Assembly (NCBI RefSeq): GCF_040151475.1
Contig: NZ_JBDKWG010000136.1
Location: 1 to 32,854 of the forward strand
Origin: CAXBNB01 sp040151475
GTDB lineage: Bacteria; Bacteroidota; Bacteroidia; Cytophagales; Cyclobacteriaceae
DNA: 32,854 nt
Reading direction: 5' to 3'
Positions 32,792 through 32,854 of the stretch are shown here, one piece after another (positions within the stretch are counted from its first letter, which is position 1; each line of letters starts with the position of its first letter). The position numbers and the translations under genes were made by a program. A model generated the notes under the pieces. That model made no database searches. It saw only the letters and a list, made by a program, of their open reading frames with translations, and was not told the DNA's origin.

Positions 32792-32854
32792 AGAACAAGT
32801 TTCTTTTATGCCACATGACCTTAACGATTGGCTACCTGAAGATCACTTGGCAAG
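32721..32854 (+). mobile_element. Left end of an IS1182-type insertion sequence, continuing past the window
   Basis: The transposase start at 32766 shows that an insertion sequence begins shortly upstream. Its left end is placed near GTCTGTCGGACTTA (32721-32734) by position only; the matching right end is outside the window, so this boundary is a guess within about 30 bp. Confidence 0.5.
32766..32854 (+). CDS. IS1182-family transposase, N-terminal fragment
   Basis: Only the first 29 codons and part of the next are in the window. The residues DREQVSFMPHDL and NDWLPEDHLA are the hallmark opening of IS1182-type (DUF772-containing) transposases, where they form the start of the N-terminal domain before the DDE catalytic part. 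The ATG at 32766 lies inside the last codons of the PIN-domain frame, in a different reading frame. Nothing can be said about whether the rest is intact. Confidence 0.85.
   Translation, partial: MISFIGADREQVSFMPHDLNDWLPEDHLA

Overview
The window looks like a chromosomal segment of a Bacteroidota bacterium, most likely of the Cytophagales type. The base composition is AT-rich. Several encoded families are typical of or common in that phylum: DUF2851, WbqC, a LytS/LytR pair, a three-gene RND efflux set in the order outer-membrane factor, adaptor, pump, and a small secreted beta-rich protein. Two start regions carry the Bacteroidota -7 element TAnnTTTG. No rRNA, tRNA or CRISPR array was seen. 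The genus is not determined.

Layout. The left edge (1-1181) is accessory: an HNH-like zinc-knuckle protein read leftwards, with two related palindromes upstream of its start and an attC-like imperfect palindrome just after its stop. Next come pgk and a TsaC-type tRNA threonylcarbamoyladenosine gene (1182-3034), a decayed miniature inverted-repeat element (3116-3258), a YitT-type membrane protein and a cyclopropane-fatty-acid synthase-like methyltransferase (3348-5730). A small secreted protein, a LytS/LytR two-component pair and a small membrane protein fill 5912-8861. A 174-bp MITE-like element with 20-bp perfect terminal inverted repeats lies at 8885-9058. A tripartite RND efflux operon follows (9248-14713).

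From 14717 to 23612 everything is on the minus strand: a 1340-residue SF1 helicase with a nuclease-like tail, a membrane-anchored helix-hairpin-helix protein, a polytopic membrane protein translationally coupled to a DUF2851 protein, a LOG-family protein and an Rrf2 regulator. Then come ClpC, WbqC and a YciO-type TsaC paralogue (23744-27634, minus); MltG and an alkyltransferase-like protein (plus); a sodium:solute symporter (minus, 3' overlap with the previous gene); and a fatty-acid desaturase (plus). At the right edge a PIN-domain gene runs into the first codons of an IS1182-type transposase that leaves the window, and its last codons are probably supplied by the insertion sequence.

How it fits together. 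Most of the window is housekeeping: glycolysis, tRNA t6A modification, cell-wall termination, proteolysis, and membrane-lipid modification by both a cyclopropane synthase and a desaturase. The unusual signals are at the two edges, in the two MITE-like repeats, and at the helicase locus, which has a nuclease-like C-terminus and a 14-bp perfect inverted repeat directly upstream of its start. No complete, clearly new multi-gene system was found. The best leads are the HNH-like gene with its palindromes and attC-like tail, the helicase, and the PIN gene disrupted by an insertion sequence.
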